Shown: positions 42,258 through 53,335 of the stretch, piece by piece
Layout of the letters: each line of letters begins with the position of its first letter
Position numbering within the stretch: the stretch's first letter is position 1
Source: Phylloscopus collybita
Taxonomy: Eukaryota; Chordata; Aves; Passeriformes; Phylloscopidae
Direction: 5' to 3'
Assembly (NCBI GenBank): GCA_027886175.1
Contig: JAJNNQ010000077.1
Location: 558,001-622,000, forward strand
Length of the DNA: 64,000 nt
Translations under genes and position numbers: made by a program
Notes under the pieces: generated by a model
What the model was told of the DNA's origin: nothing
Database searches by the model: none
What the model saw: the letters and a program-made list of their open reading frames with translations, nothing else

Positions 42258-43607
42258 TTACATGGAGTGTGGGTTTTCTCTTTCCCACCACTTACAACTG
42301 GTGGGGAAATCAGTTTGCTTTAGATTTGCCAACTCTGTGTGGTTGACTTCTGAGGTAGGAGGTATGAGACCATTGATAGCTTTGAAAACTAAACGACGTA
42401 GGATCCCGAATGCTAAGGTTACAAGGAAAAGGATAGCAAGGAATAACAAAATAGTTCTAACTATAGAAATCCACCACCCTGTGACTCCCCAGCCTTTGAA
42501 CAGTTCATTGAACCAGTCCTCAGATTCTTGCTTCATTTGTCCGATCAGGTTGTTCATGCTCCGAAGGGCAGCGTGGACGTTTGGTGCTTTCGACGTCAGG
42601 TTCATGCAGCAGAGTCCTTCAAATTCCTGGCATTCATGTCCATGAAGTAACAGGAGAAAGTCGATCGCTGCACGATTCTGCAGTGTGGCCTGTCTAGTAA
42701 TTCCCTCCTCTTCTAGGAGGGCACTGATGGCAGTTGAGGTCAGATTTGCCTGTTTGACCACCCAGCACTCTAGGTGACCCAATTCACCTAGAGCTTTGGC
42801 TGCTGCGACCCACGGAAGAAACAGGGACACAGCAACTCTTTTTGACTTTGCCCAATGAAAAATGTCTGAATTACAATTTGAATCCAAATTGTCAGCACTT
42901 CTCTTATGAATTTTGTTTGTCGAATTGTGTTTGTGAGTCCATTCACCAATTAGAGTTTTGTTGGGTGTCAATACGGACAACCGCCCTACAGTACATGGCC
43001 CTCCTAAAAGCCGAGATGGAATTCCTGCCCATGCTCGATCCCCACAAATCAAGAAGAATCCCTTAGGGAGGCTTTTGGGACTTGAGTGAGGTGGGTTGTC
43101 AGCTGCAACATGGCTTAGGTTATGACACCACCTGTTTGCAGTAAACTCCCCACGATATTGTTTTATGTAGTGGTATTCATCAGTGCTAGGGGGTTTTGGA
43201 TAGACAGAAAAATGTACGCAGTATGATGCAGGGGAGGAACCCAATAGCTCTAACTCTTGGGGTTCCTGAGCCATCTCGGGCAAGTTTGGTAACCACTCCA
43301 CTAAGGGGTTCGCAGTTACCACAGCTTCTTGCTGATTATTTTTGTATGGTTTTAGGAGAAGTGACTTTGGAATTTCATTGGACATATGAGTGTCCAATCC
43401 CGCAGGAAACTCTCCAGCCTGCAATGGAATTCCTACCAGACAGGTGGACATAGGATTCTTCGCTGACGCAGTGGACAAACATATGTTTTCCTGCTGAAGT
43501 GTCTGTGCCAGGGTCACCCAGACATTTTGACGTGGCTGAGGGACGATCCATGCAGCTGCCAGACTGTTCAGCATTAACAAGATGACAATTTGGCTGAAGT
43601 TCATCAC
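42258..43607 (-). CDS. ERV-B envelope, full-length open frame
   Basis: 449 residues from ATG at 43607, uninterrupted. Layout: hydrophobic leader (residues 5-20), surface subunit with many cysteines and N-X-S/T sites, a basic furin-like KSKR, then a hydrophobic fusion-peptide-like segment. A CX6CC motif follows (cysteine, six residues, two cysteines), as in envelopes with a disulfide-linked surface and transmembrane subunit. Near the C-terminus lie a membrane span (ILLFLAILFLVTLAFGILRR) and a short tail. An intact env in an otherwise damaged provirus may reflect chance, youth or host use, and sequence alone cannot decide. It starts about 95 bp after the pol stop and would be expressed from a spliced RNA. 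Confidence 0.85.
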   Translation of the reverse strand: MMNFSQIVILLMLNSLAAAWIVPQPRQNVWVTLAQTLQQENICLSTASAKNPMSTCLVGIPLQAGEFPAGLDTHMSNEIPKSLLLKPYKNNQQEAVVTANPLVEWLPNLPEMAQEPQELELLGSSPASYCVHFSVYPKPPSTDEYHYIKQYRGEFTANRWCHNLSHVAADNPPHSSPKSLPKGFFLICGDRAWAGIPSRLLGGPCTVGRLSVLTPNKTLIGEWTHKHNSTNKIHKRSADNLDSNCNSDIFHWAKSKRVAVSLFLPWVAAAKALGELGHLECWVVKQANLTSTAISALLEEEGITRQATLQNRAAIDFLLLLHGHECQEFEGLCCMNLTSKAPNVHAALRSMNNLIGQMKQESEDWFNELFKGWGVTGWWISIVRTILLFLAILFLVTLAFGILRRLVFKAINGLIPPTSEVNHTELANLKQTDFPTSCKWWERENPHSM

Positions 43608-43701
43608 AGGGATAAATGGGAGGAAGGTTTTCTCTAAAAGGGAAAAACAAACATTTCAAAACATGTTAAAAGTTTCTGTTACTGCCGGAAGGAGTCCACA
43701 C

Positions 43702-45231
43702 CTAGGAAGATTCTCTTTCCTCCATCCTACGGCGTCTCCTCTTGGAGGCAGTGGTCACTTGCTTTCCATCCCCTTCTGCTGGAGCTGGATTTTTGGGGAC
43801 AAAAGGTTTTACCCACTTCTGGGGGATCCACCGAGGGCCTGAGGGCATCGCTACGCACGCGTAGCCACGACCCCAGGTTACGAGCTCATAGGGACCCTTG
43901 GTTTCCCAAGTTTCTGGATCCCTAATCAGGACCGGTGGACGATGGGACAGTTTGAATTGATTGCCACTGTTAAAATGATGAACCACAGGTGGACTCATGT
44001 TTTCAAATGAACAGTTCAGAAAATTGATGGCCTTGCAGAGCTTCTGCTGTGGAGTCATCCACACAGTTGTGCTGCTCTCTTTAGCTAAAACCTGTTTGAG
44101 CATCTGATGTGCACGCTCAACCACAGCTTGGCCTGTGGGGGAGTGAGGGATGCCAGTTTTATGTTCCACTCCCCACTGCTGGACAAATTCCAGGAACTCC
44201 TTGGACACGTACGCTGGGCCATTGTCCGTTTTAATTTCTTTTGGGATCCCCAAAACCGAGAAAGCTTGCACTAGATGCTGTTTGGTATGTACAGCTTTTT
44301 CTCCTGCATGGGCAGAGGCATACACTGCACCTGAATGTGTGTCAATACTTACATGAACATATTTGAGGCAACCAAAGCTAGGAATGTGTGTGATGTCTGT
44401 CTGCCATACCTCACAACTGCCAAGGCCTCGGGGATTAACCCCCATACCCATGGATGGCATGGCCTGGAGCTGGCAATTGGGACAGGTGGCCACAATAGCT
44501 CGAGCCTGACTCCGTGTTAGCTGGAACTGACGGATCAGGCCTGGCACATTTTGATGATACTGTTGGTGACTCAGTTTTGCCTGTTGGAAAATGTCAGGGA
44601 GACGTGGTTTTTCTACCGGTGCAGCAAGGGAGTCTGCTCGACGATTCCCCTCTGAAATTTCACCTGGCAAATCGGTGTGTGACCTTACATGCATCACGAA
44701 AAACGGATATTCCCGATTAGAAACCAAATAAATCAGCCTTGAAAGCAACCTAAATAGGTGCTCATTCTTGATCTCTTTGAGCACAGCCTGCTCCGCTCTG
44801 GACACTACCCCCGCCACATATGCAGAGTCAGTCACCAAGTTAATTGGCTCTGAGAACTTCTCAAAAGCTCTCACCACTGCAGCCAGTTCAACTACCTGAG
44901 GCGATCCCTCCACAAACTCCACATCAGCTTCCCAATGCTGAGTCTGAGGATTTCTCCAAGTCATCACCGACTTGTGGGAAGCCCCAGATGCATCTGTGAA
45001 CACTGTGAGAGCCTTGAGTGGTCTCCGACTCCGTTTCTCACGAGGAATGAGGTGGAATTCCTCATTGAACAGCTTGTGGGATGGGGCATGGACTGATATT
45101 TGTCCCCTGTAGCTGTCCAGAGATAATTGGAGACTGGCATTGCTCTGGAGCAAATGCTCAAACATCTCTTTGGTCAGTCTCTTGGAGAGTTCCTTCCCTC
45201 CTCTGAGAGTTTGATTGGGAGGTGAATACAT
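43702..45231 (-). CDS. ERV-B RNase H and integrase, open frame
   Basis: About 509 codons, uninterrupted. RNase H carries D (FTDASG), E (VELAAV), D (VTDSAYV) and the SH...GN..AD end. Integrase carries the zinc-binding H/C residues (CPNC), and the catalytic D (QTDI), D (KTDNGPAY) and E (VERAH), then a basic C-terminus (KRRRRR). It lies in a different frame from the reverse transcriptase upstream, with the switch at about 45175-45231, so a frameshift separates the two halves of pol. First ATG at 45231 is a reading convenience, not a biological start. Confidence 0.8.
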   Translation of the reverse strand: MYSPPNQTLRGGKELSKRLTKEMFEHLLQSNASLQLSLDSYRGQISVHAPSHKLFNEEFHLIPREKRSRRPLKALTVFTDASGASHKSVMTWRNPQTQHWEADVEFVEGSPQVVELAAVVRAFEKFSEPINLVTDSAYVAGVVSRAEQAVLKEIKNEHLFRLLSRLIYLVSNREYPFFVMHVRSHTDLPGEISEGNRRADSLAAPVEKPRLPDIFQQAKLSHQQYHQNVPGLIRQFQLTRSQARAIVATCPNCQLQAMPSMGMGVNPRGLGSCEVWQTDITHIPSFGCLKYVHVSIDTHSGAVYASAHAGEKAVHTKQHLVQAFSVLGIPKEIKTDNGPAYVSKEFLEFVQQWGVEHKTGIPHSPTGQAVVERAHQMLKQVLAKESSTTVWMTPQQKLCKAINFLNCSFENMSPPVVHHFNSGNQFKLSHRPPVLIRDPETWETKGPYELVTWGRGYACVAMPSGPRWIPQKWVKPFVPKNPAPAEGDGKQVTTASKRRRRRMEERESS

Positions 45232-46562
45232 GCAAAGTCACAACCAGCCAGTTCACATAACCTCAACCTGGCCTTCTGAATCAATTGAGCTATCAACTCT
45301 TGTGGCTCAGTGATGGTCTTGGATCTTTGGTGCGAGAGAAAGACCCACTCTATGATTAAGAGTGAATCTCTCTGCCCTTCGATCCATTGGTAAATCAAAC
45401 CATGCAAGTGTGGCAGCTTTCCTAGCACAATGAAATGGAAAGGTAAGCTTGGTTCATACCTGTGAGCTTGTCTGTCTGACAAAGCTTTCTGTACCTTTTC
45501 GATTGCTGTCCTTGCCTCTGGGGTCAGCTCCCTGGGGGAGGCCAGCTCCTTCTCCCCTTTCAATAAATTGAAAAGAGGGTCTAGGTCCTCATTTGTGAGG
45601 CCTAGCCAGGGTCTCACCCAATTCAGTGACCCACACAGGGAGTGGAGATCTGCTAAGGTTTTGGGATTACACTCGATTTTCAATTTCTGAGGAACAACGG
45701 TCCTCACTGTTATTTGTAAGCCCAGGTACTTCCAAGGTGGCATCCTTTGAACTTTGTCTTCCTGTAATTGAAATCCAGCAGAGGTTAAAACTTTAACCAC
45801 TAGGTCAAGCGTGTGTTGGAGTATAGAGTCATTGGGGGCACACACCAGCACATCATCCATGTAGTGAAGGATGATGGCATCCTGTCTCTCAGCACGAACA
45901 GGTGACAGTAATGATGCTACGTACTGTTGACATATGAAAGGAGCTGATTTTAGACCTTGGGGAAGGGATTTCCAGTGATATCTTTTCATCGGAGCCTGGC
46001 GATTCAGGGTAGGAACTGAGAATGCAAACCTTGGGGCATCTTCTGGGTGTAGAGGAATTTGAAAGAAACAATCTTTGATATCTAAAACAGCCAATTTCCA
46101 ATTTCGAGGGAGCATTGTTGGAGAAGGCGTCCCTGGTTGAAGTGGTCCCATGTCCTCTATAATTTTGTTTATTTCCCTGAGATCATGGAGCAGCCTCCAC
46201 TTGTCTTTTCCTGGTTTCTTTATTACAAAGACTGGGAAATTCTAAGGGCTTGTTGTTTCCTCTAGGTGGCCTTGAGGCACCTGTTCCTCCACAAGCTCCT
46301 CAAGTGCCCCGAGCTTTTCTTTGCTCAATGGCCACTGTGCTACCCATTTTGGGGTGTTATCTAACCATGTTAACTTGTGGGTAGGGCGCTTGTGGCTATT
46401 GTGTGCTGTGTAGTCACAGTGGCTATTTCTAAAAATCCTGGGGTGTCTTAGGAATGACCAATTGGACTCCCCATTGGGACATGGTGTCTCTCCCCCACAA
46501 GGGGGTTTTGTAGTTTGCAACGAATGGACGGACACTTGCCAATTTTCCGTCAGGTCCCTCAA
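45174..46562 (-). pseudogene. ERV-B reverse transcriptase
   Basis: A reverse transcriptase palm and thumb with DIKDCFFQIPL, LPQGLKSAPF and the catalytic YMDD. An in-frame TAG at 46242-46244 splits the N-terminal part (LTWLDNTPKWVAQWPL region) from the core, and a frameshift at about 45200 cuts it from RNase H. It would normally be made as part of Gag-Pro-Pol. The mutations make it non-functional without repair. Confidence 0.8.
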
Positions 46563-47337
46563 TTTCTATGATATTTTTTGAAATTTTTGCCAATGTGATT
46601 CCTCCTATGCCCTGAAGTTTGCCTGCTACAGGTTGCAATTCCCAGTGTGATGGCCACTTGCTCTCTGGTAGAACGGTCACGCTCGCCCCTGTATCTAGAA
46701 CCCCCTCCACATGGAGGCGCTCTAGCCCATTTGCTATATTTCATGCCATGGAAGGTTTGTCCTCTCCCACCACCTCTGCCCAGTAGGCTTCCGGTGATTT
46801 TCCATCTGCTATTACCTCTGCCGGAACGGGAATGGCCTGGGCAAGGATTTGCCCCTCTGCCAGGTAGAATGGTGGGTGTTTGCAGCGTGCCAAGAGCATG
46901 AGGCATGTTATGTTTCCCTTAATGGTCATGGGAACTACCTCAATTTCCTCTGGTGTGTGTGCAGTATCCCCAGTAACAAAATACTCACTCTCCTGTTCCA
47001 TGTGGTTACCCGTCAGTTCTTGTGGGATGTCTGGCAGATGCACTGTAATTACTGTCCAGTTAGTAGATCTGAAATGAAAACCTTTGGTAGTCACAAGCCT
47101 ATACCGGCCTCGCGGCTGCCAAACCTTGTTAATTGAGCATTTGACATTTTCACCTTCTTTTACCCCCACCCCCTCCCCCTTTTTTGTTAAGAGAGAGGTA
47201 TCAACTGGTGGAGGACCCCTCATATTTATGTTCTCGCGCGTGATTGCATCGACAAGGGGGGCGCGCTGAGAAATTAGTTTTTTTGTTTGTTGGGCTTCCT
47301 TTGCTGGTTCTGCTTCTGGTTCCGGTTCCGGTTTCAA
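46429..47337 (-). pseudogene. ERV-B protease and upstream dUTPase-like region
   Basis: The retroviral aspartic protease active site LDTGASVT is at about 46690, followed by a GIGG flap-like segment. Upstream, about 190 codons include a stretch (FYLAEGQILAQAIPVP) that recalls betaretroviral dUTPase-linked protease regions. That match is weak. Both parts share one frame but are divided by an in-frame TGA at 46741-46743. Confidence 0.65.
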
Positions 47338-49460
47338 GGGCAGGAAACTGCAAAATGTCCAGGCTGTTTGCAGAGATGGCAGATGATATGCTGTAGGCGG
47401 TCTGGTGGTAGTGGTTGCCTTCTTGGTTCTGATAGCACAGGTGCTGCAGTCCTGGGGTGTGCCTGTCCTGGATTTCTTTCAGGTTCACTGAACATCTCTG
47501 CTTTCATGGCACAGGCTTCGATCATGTGAGTTAGGGATGGTGGTGGATCCAGGGGAAGGCTAAGGATGATTCTGCGACAGGTTTCATTAGCATTTCTCCG
47601 AGCCATCTCTTTGATCATTGTGGTCTGTATGGAGGGTTCAGGCACTTGTCTTTTCACCTGTGTCCTCAAGCGATCAACAAACTGCAAAAATCTTTCTGAA
47701 GGAAACTGTTTAACATCCATAAAACTGCATTGACTCTCAGTAGTTGGTAGTTGATAAAAGGTCTTTTCTGCTGCAATACAAATCTTATCTAAAATTTGCT
47801 TTGATAGTAATCTGGCCTGTTTTTCAGGACAATGCATTTCACCCTCCCCACACAGATGGTCTAATGTTAAGTCATTATCATCATTATCTTGTGCTGTTTC
47901 AGGGGTTTGTTGAATGTCATGCAATACTGTTTTTAAAGTTTTTTTCCATATGCACTCCCACAATTCATATTCTGAAGGTGTTAGTAAACATCTGAACAAA
48001 TCTTTGATACCAGTTGGTACTAATTCATTTGAACTGAATGTAGCTGTTATCATGCTTTTAAAAATTTCACTGGATCTGCCGAATTCCCTTTGTATTTTAC
48101 AAAGTTCTTTTTTGTCTTGGTAAGAAAATGGCTTATAATCTCTTCTACCATTTTTCCTGCCAAGATACACTACAGGTACAACATGAGGAATGCTTTCATT
48201 AGAATTAGTCTGGATTTGGGAAAGTTCTATTGCTGTTGTAGGAAGCTGAGAGGTAGAAGGCATTGTGCTTTCTCCCCTTTGGGCTACAATGGCAGGCAGT
48301 CCCCTCCCCCCACCCGGGATTCCCGTGCTGGACTGGTCCTGGGTTGGAGCTGTGAGGGAGCTGCCGTCCCCATCGTGGCTGTGGGGAGGCGGGGGTCCCA
48401 CCCCCCCCCTCCGCTCTCCGGAGGGGGGGCAAGACCGCTGCTACTTTTAGGCGGGGGGGCAAGCCCCGCCGCTGTGCCTCGGGCGCCTGCTGTGCCACTG
48501 CTGCCGCAGGCGATTGCGGGACCGCCGCGCGCCGCCATGCAGCAGCCACAGGTGCTGCTGGTGCCCGCACCGCGGGGCTCGCCCGCTGCCACCGGCGCGG
48601 GGCCGCTTCTGCCGCCGTCTGCCGGCACGGGGCCGCGCGCTGCGCCGCCCGCGCCGCCGGCACCGGCACGGAGAGCACCCGCCGTCGCCGCGCTGCTGCT
48701 GCCCGCGGCGCCTCGTGCGCTGCTTGCGCCGCTGCCCACGCTGCCGCGCGCCGCCGCAGGGCCGCCTGCTCCGCGGGCGCCCGCGGCGCTGCGGACCACG
48801 GCAACGGCACTGCCGACATCGTCACCGAAAGCGGTCGCGGTCGCCGGCGCCGCGCCACCCACGGTTTGCGCCTCCCCCCCTTCCCCGTGTCCTGTGCCAG
48901 GCTGGGGGCTGGGGAAAAAGACGCTGCACTCATTGCCAGGGTAGCAGGGGGCGGAGGAGAGCGGAGGGAAGGCGGGGGGCGAGGTTGCAAGGCACAGGGT
49001 ATGGGAAAGAGTCGGAGCTGTGGGGTAGGAATGGGCTATGGGAAGGAGACCCGAGCACGTGGTTGCCACCATTGTCCCCCCCCCACGCCACAGTATACTG
49101 GGGTGGTTGGGGGGTGTTCTCATAGGGAATAGGGGGCTGGGAGGGGAAAGAGGAGGATGAGGAGGTTTTCTGTGGCTGTTTGATGCATTCTAATTCCAAT
49201 AGATGCTTGCGTGCTTTTAAGAAAATTGGGATAAATTTCGAAGCTTTTGTGTCTCCATTTTCAATTTTCAAGGTGAGTAATTGCCCAATATCATCCCAAA
49301 ATGCCACGGAATGAACATTATGGAGGTTAAAATCTGGAAACTCAGCAAACAACCAACAGATAAAATTCTTTAATAAACTATTAGGGATTTTAAGATCTTT
49401 CAAAACAGGTTTAAGCTGTTTTAAAAGACTCCTTTGGTTAGTGGAAAAGTTAGAACCCAT
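47334..49460 (-). pseudogene. ERV-B gag
   Basis: The start at 49460 encodes MGSNFSTNQ, a myristoylation-type matrix beginning. A capsid with a major homology region (QFPSERFLQFVDRLRTQV) and one zinc knuckle (CHLCKQPGHFAVSCP) ends the frame at 47334. Matrix and capsid share a frame, but a TGA at 48930-48932 and a very GC-rich Pro/Ala segment (48400-48930) with shifted frames break the middle. A second zinc knuckle is not seen before the stop. Confidence 0.75.
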
Positions 49461-50082
49461 ATTTGTGATGTTAAAGCGTTAAAAAAAGAAGAAAAAAAAA
49501 ACCACATACACACACACACGGCTCTGTCCCAGTCCCTCTCTCACTTTAGAGAACTCCGGGACGTGGGGGGGTGTACTCCAAGGCGGGGATTTGGCACCGT
49601 GCCGAGCTTCCCCGGCTCCGGGGGCTGTGAGGGGGTCGCCCCGTTGTCCAGGATTCTCCTCAAAGCCCGCAACACCCCGAGACGCCGTGGATCTCCGGGA
49701 CAGCCGGCGCCTGGCTTGCCAGAGATGAACCACAATCACAACTTCTGAGATGTTGCAGTGGGTTCTAAAAGGGCTTCACTGCGTAGCTATGGACTCAATG
49801 CCCACCCGCAGCAAAAGATTTTTCTTTTTCCCAGCCGCACCGAGACTGCCCTCCCCCCCTTTTTTTTTTTCTGAGGGGAGGATATCGTGCTTTTGGGGTG
49901 CCCTGCTCTTTTCCTATAAAAAGTCCCTACTGAATTGACCTATGTGGATACACAGGCTGCCGATTCTTCTTAAACCCTCCCCAACTGCACAAAAAGCAGC
50001 TGGATCAGTGGAGAAGCAGTTGAGCAGTCCAAAAGCTTTTGAGATCTCAAGATAAAGAGACTCCAGCCTTTGCGTGGTTTTC
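49461..50082 (-). other. ERV-B 5' leader
   Basis: Untranslated leader between the primer site and gag. A minus-strand donor for env splicing is expected here but could not be fixed. ORFs on both strands are not supported. Confidence 0.5.
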
Positions 50083-50100
50083 AGGCCACGTTGGACGCCA
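50083..50100 (-). promoter_or_regulatory. Primer-binding site of ERV-B, tRNA-Lys type
   Basis: The minus strand reads TGGCGTCCAACGTGGCCT, two bases after the LTR end. This is close to the lysine-tRNA primer site used by betaretroviruses. Confidence 0.75.
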
Positions 50101-50102
50101 AG

Positions 50103-50402
50103 TGAAGTGTTCCCCTTCCCTCAGCCCCCCGAGGTCAGCTGCTAGCTCAGATTTAGGGAGGTTAGGGTGAGGGGAATCTTCAGGATAGGGAGGTAAAACC
50201 AAAAGAAGCTCTTACCCTGAGATGTGTTCCAAGGTTTATTCCAAGAAGGGGATCCCAAGGCGAAAGAGGGCGGACCCCGGAGGGAAAGGGGGTTTTATGC
50301 ATTTCAGGGTAGGGGGCGGGGTTACCTATGGCCAAAGGCCATAGGTCAGAGTCAAGGGGCAGGTAAGGTTTCAAAGGGAGGGGATGCCAGAGGGATACAA
50401 CA
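50103..50402 (-). mobile_element. 5' LTR of ERV-B
   Basis: In plus orientation starts TGAAGTGTTCCCC and ends GGATACAACA (300 bp), with TTTATT near 50236. It borders minisatellite sequence on its outer side. Confidence 0.85.
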
Positions 50403-50404
50403 CC

Positions 50405-51645
50405 TTGGTTCAATGAAGCCTGGATGTGTCACAATGGTCTCCAGGATTCCATGAGGCCCCACAATGTCACAATGGACCTTTGGTTCCATGAGTCCCACAA
50501 TGTTCCATGAATCCTCAGCTCCATGGGGCCCTGCAGTGTCTCATTTGTTTCCTTGGTTCAATGGTGCCACACAGGGCCAAAATTGCCCTTTGTTACAACA
50601 GGGCCTCAGAGTGTCACAATGGACTCCTTGCTTCCAGGAGGCCTTGCAATATCACAACAGACTCCTTGGTTCCATGGGGATGCAAAGTTCCACAATGGCA
50701 CTTTGGTTTCACAAGGCTTACAAGTGTAAAAATGGCCTCTGTGGTTTCATGTGGCCATGCTCAGTCACAGTGGACCTCTGGTTCCATGATGCCCCATAGT
50801 GTCACAATGGTCTCCTTGGTTCTGCACTATGAGAATTTCCCCTTGGTCCCTTGGAGCCCCAGAGTGTCACTATTGTGCCCTTGGTTCCATGAGGCCCTGC
50901 AGTGCCACAATGGTGCTTTGGTTCCACAAGGCCCCATGTGTCATAATGGTCTCCATGGTTCCATGAGACCCTGCTGTGTAACAAGGGCCTCCTTGGTTCC
51001 ACAAGGCCATGTAGTGTCAGAAAGGTCTCCTTGGTTCCATGGGGTCAGTATGGACCCTTTGTCCCATGGAGCCCCACAGTGTCACTGTGGTCCCCTGGAT
51101 TCCATCAGGCCCTGCCGTGCTACAATGGACTCTTGGTTATACAAGGCCCTGCAGTGTCACCATGGCCCCTTGGTTCCAGTGGGTTCCCAAGGGTCACAAT
51201 GGTCTCCAGTGTTCCAGGAGGCCCCACAACATCCCAATAGACTCTTGGTTCCAAAGTGGCCTGAATTTGCACAAGGCTGCCTTAGTTTGATGAGGCCCTG
51301 AAGTGTGCTAGTGGCCCCTTGGTTCCATGAGGCAAAGCAGAATCAGAGTGGCCCCTTTGTTCCATGGAGTACCACAGTGTCACTGTGGTCCCCTTGGTTC
51401 CACAAGGCCCCACAGTGTCACAATGGACCTTTGGTTCCATCAGGTTCCTCAGTGTCTCAATGGCCCCTTGGCTGCATATGGCCCTGCTGTGTCACAGTGT
51501 CAGGTGGTTTCATGAGGCCCCACAGTGTCCAAATGGTCTCCTTGGTTTTGTGAAGCCCTACAGAGCCACAGTGGACCCTTGGTTCCATGAGGCCTTGCTC
51601 TGTCACAATGGACTTCTGGTTCCATGAGTGCTTGCACTGTCAGCA
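50405..51645. repeat. Minisatellite, GGTTCCATGAGGCCCTGCAG type
   Basis: About 30 units of 37-41 bp carrying TGTCACAATGGTCTCCTTGG. This is the reverse complement of the family at 29635-30715. Long ORFs in it are artefacts of repeat structure. Confidence 0.85.
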
Positions 51646-51654
51646 ATGGTCTGA

Positions 51655-52300
51655 GTTCTTGTCTTGGTTTGGAAAGACTGGTATCTGCCAGGGAAACTGG
51701 AGCTCCCCTAGAATGGAGAATGCCAACCCCTCACACCCCGACGAATTATAATTTTGCAATCAAGGGCTCTCAGGCAAAGATGTTGGGGATAGGAATAACA
51801 GTTCTTTACTAGGAGATATTAACAATACAAATATGATAGGAAACAAAACCACTCAACCAAACAAACAAATAAACAAATAAACAATAATTTTGGAAGAAAA
51901 CCCTGACAGAGTCAGAGTTTCAATCTGACCCTGTGATTCAGGATGTTGAAAGCAGTCCAAAAGTAAAGTCCTTCTGAAGTGGCAGACGTGATTCTGTTGG
52001 AGCAGAGATGATTCTGCGAAGAAGCCGGTTCAGGGGCGGCGAGGAGGGAAACAGGATGGCGAGCACAGCAGGCGAAGAAACCTCTTGCCACCACGGCAGG
52101 GGAGCAAACGCAGAGCTCTCCGCTCCTGCAGCAGCGCAGCACCGGCGCGGTCCCAGCCTTCTCTCCTGCCCGCCTCCCCTCCCCCCACCCCCCCCCGCCA
52201 GGGCATGAGATGTATAGAAATGCAAATGCACCGCACAGGCTGGGGAAGGTGGCAATGGCCCTATCAAGGTGGGACATCAGGCCCCCAAACAAATGTAAAT
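51655..52300 (-). mobile_element. LTR of the shared family, minus orientation
   Basis: 51655-51930 is the reverse complement of sequence at 35990-36255 and 60230-60520 (for example CCCTGACAGAGTCAGAGTTT). The rest is a GC-rich segment and TATA-like words, whose membership of the LTR is inferred. Confidence 0.5.
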
Positions 52301-52980
52301 AGAATACACAAAACCCGGCTCCACAACCCAGGACACTATTCTATATGATAATTGATAAAGCCTACAGTATATCATTTCTATATACAAGACATATATATCT
52401 ATGAAATAAAAACCTAGATGCTTATATGTACAAAATTTCAAGTCAGCTCCAGAACAGTTGGTCCAATACCATCCTAAAGGTGTCCATTCTGGAGACAAGG
52501 AGAGTCCATCCATTGATTGGTCCCGGGCAAGCAGAGCTTATTTATCCTCTTGGTCCTCTTTGCCCAGTTTCTTTCTTCTGTCCCACATTCCCACTTCTTT
52601 CATTCTCCAATATTTGTCCCTTCTCAAAGGCTGGGAACAACTGCATGTTGCACCTGGAGTTTGGCCCTGCATGTGTGGCGTGTGCTCTCTTCATGTGCTT
52701 GCTCAGGAGCTGCCGAGTTCATCCATGGGCAGGGCCTTATGCAGATCTGGGTGCCTTTTTTTGGGGAATGAAATGATACCAGGAGGTAGAATAAATCCTC
52801 CCATGACCCTCCACCGGCTGAGGTGTCAGGAGAGGCTGTGGGACCTTGGCTGGAGCCTTTGCACACATCCTCTTCTCCTTCCAGCACCAAACTTGTCCTG
52901 GGAGGTGGATCTCTGCTGTCAGGTGGAAGCAGCCCAAGCACAGCTCTGTGCTCCTGGCCGTGACTCCTGGCCATCACTGA
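52301..52980. other. No gene seen
   Basis: Mixed sequence. Small ORFs at 52458-53108 (plus) and 52624-53037 (minus) have no family features. Confidence 0.4.
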
Positions 52981-52981
52981 T

Positions 52982-53335
52982 TCAGTGTTCAGCCAGAAGG
53001 ATTCTTTGGAACCACTGTCGCAGCACCTGGTACTCACTCATTGCCTGCCTGTGGGCGGCCGATTGCTGCGCCAGGTGCTGGAGGAGATTGCAGGTCTCAC
53101 CCATTTGAACATCTTGGGGCAAAGGGATGTCCCCAGGGAGCCTCCGGTTACCCACAGTGAAGTGGTTGAGGCTTTTGGCTGGCACACAGAAGCGCAGGAT
53201 ATCGATGATATCCACCAGTGGCAGCAGGAAATCTCTCCTGCGCTGCTGTGACACGGGCACGACATGGAGCAGGTGCAGGACGATGGTAACCGGCAGGAGC
53301 CCAGGCAGGAGCAGGGGATGCTGAAGAGAGGCCAA
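52982..53335 (-). CDS. Unrecognised small minus-strand ORF or exon
   Basis: 117 codons with a strongly hydrophobic N-terminus (LLLPGLLPVTIVLHLLHVV), then a polar, mixed-character part (for example VDIIDILRFCVPAKSLNHF and VQMGETCNLLQHLAQQSAAH). The codon mix and residue balance look like a real protein. An acceptor-like CCTCTCTTCAG (minus strand) precedes the third codon, so it may be an internal exon rather than a full gene, with a first exon in the CpG island near 54000. I recognise no family. The first 15 codons lie in a perfect inverted repeat (53290-53333). Confidence 0.35.
   Translation of the reverse strand: MASLQHPLLLPGLLPVTIVLHLLHVVPVSQQRRRDFLLPLVDIIDILRFCVPAKSLNHFTVGNRRLPGDIPLPQDVQMGETCNLLQHLAQQSAAHRQAMSEYQVLRQWFQRILLAEH

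Larger units (their letters stand above)
41911..50402 (-). mobile_element. Endogenous retrovirus ERV-B with both LTRs
   Basis: An 8.5 kb minus-strand provirus: 5' LTR (50402-50103), primer-binding site, gag, pro, pol, env, polypurine tract and 3' LTR (42213-41911). The lysine-type primer site and gag/pro/pol features are betaretrovirus-like, while env has an alpha/gamma-type CX6CC motif. Such mixed genomes are common among avian ERVs. Gag, pro and the RT part of pol are broken by stops or frameshifts. RNase H-integrase and env are open. Flanks do not show a matching target duplication. Confidence 0.9.

Noticed and set aside
41905..50408. Target-site duplication for ERV-B
   Set aside because: The bases outside the LTRs (TGTCT on the left, CCTTG on the right) do not match.
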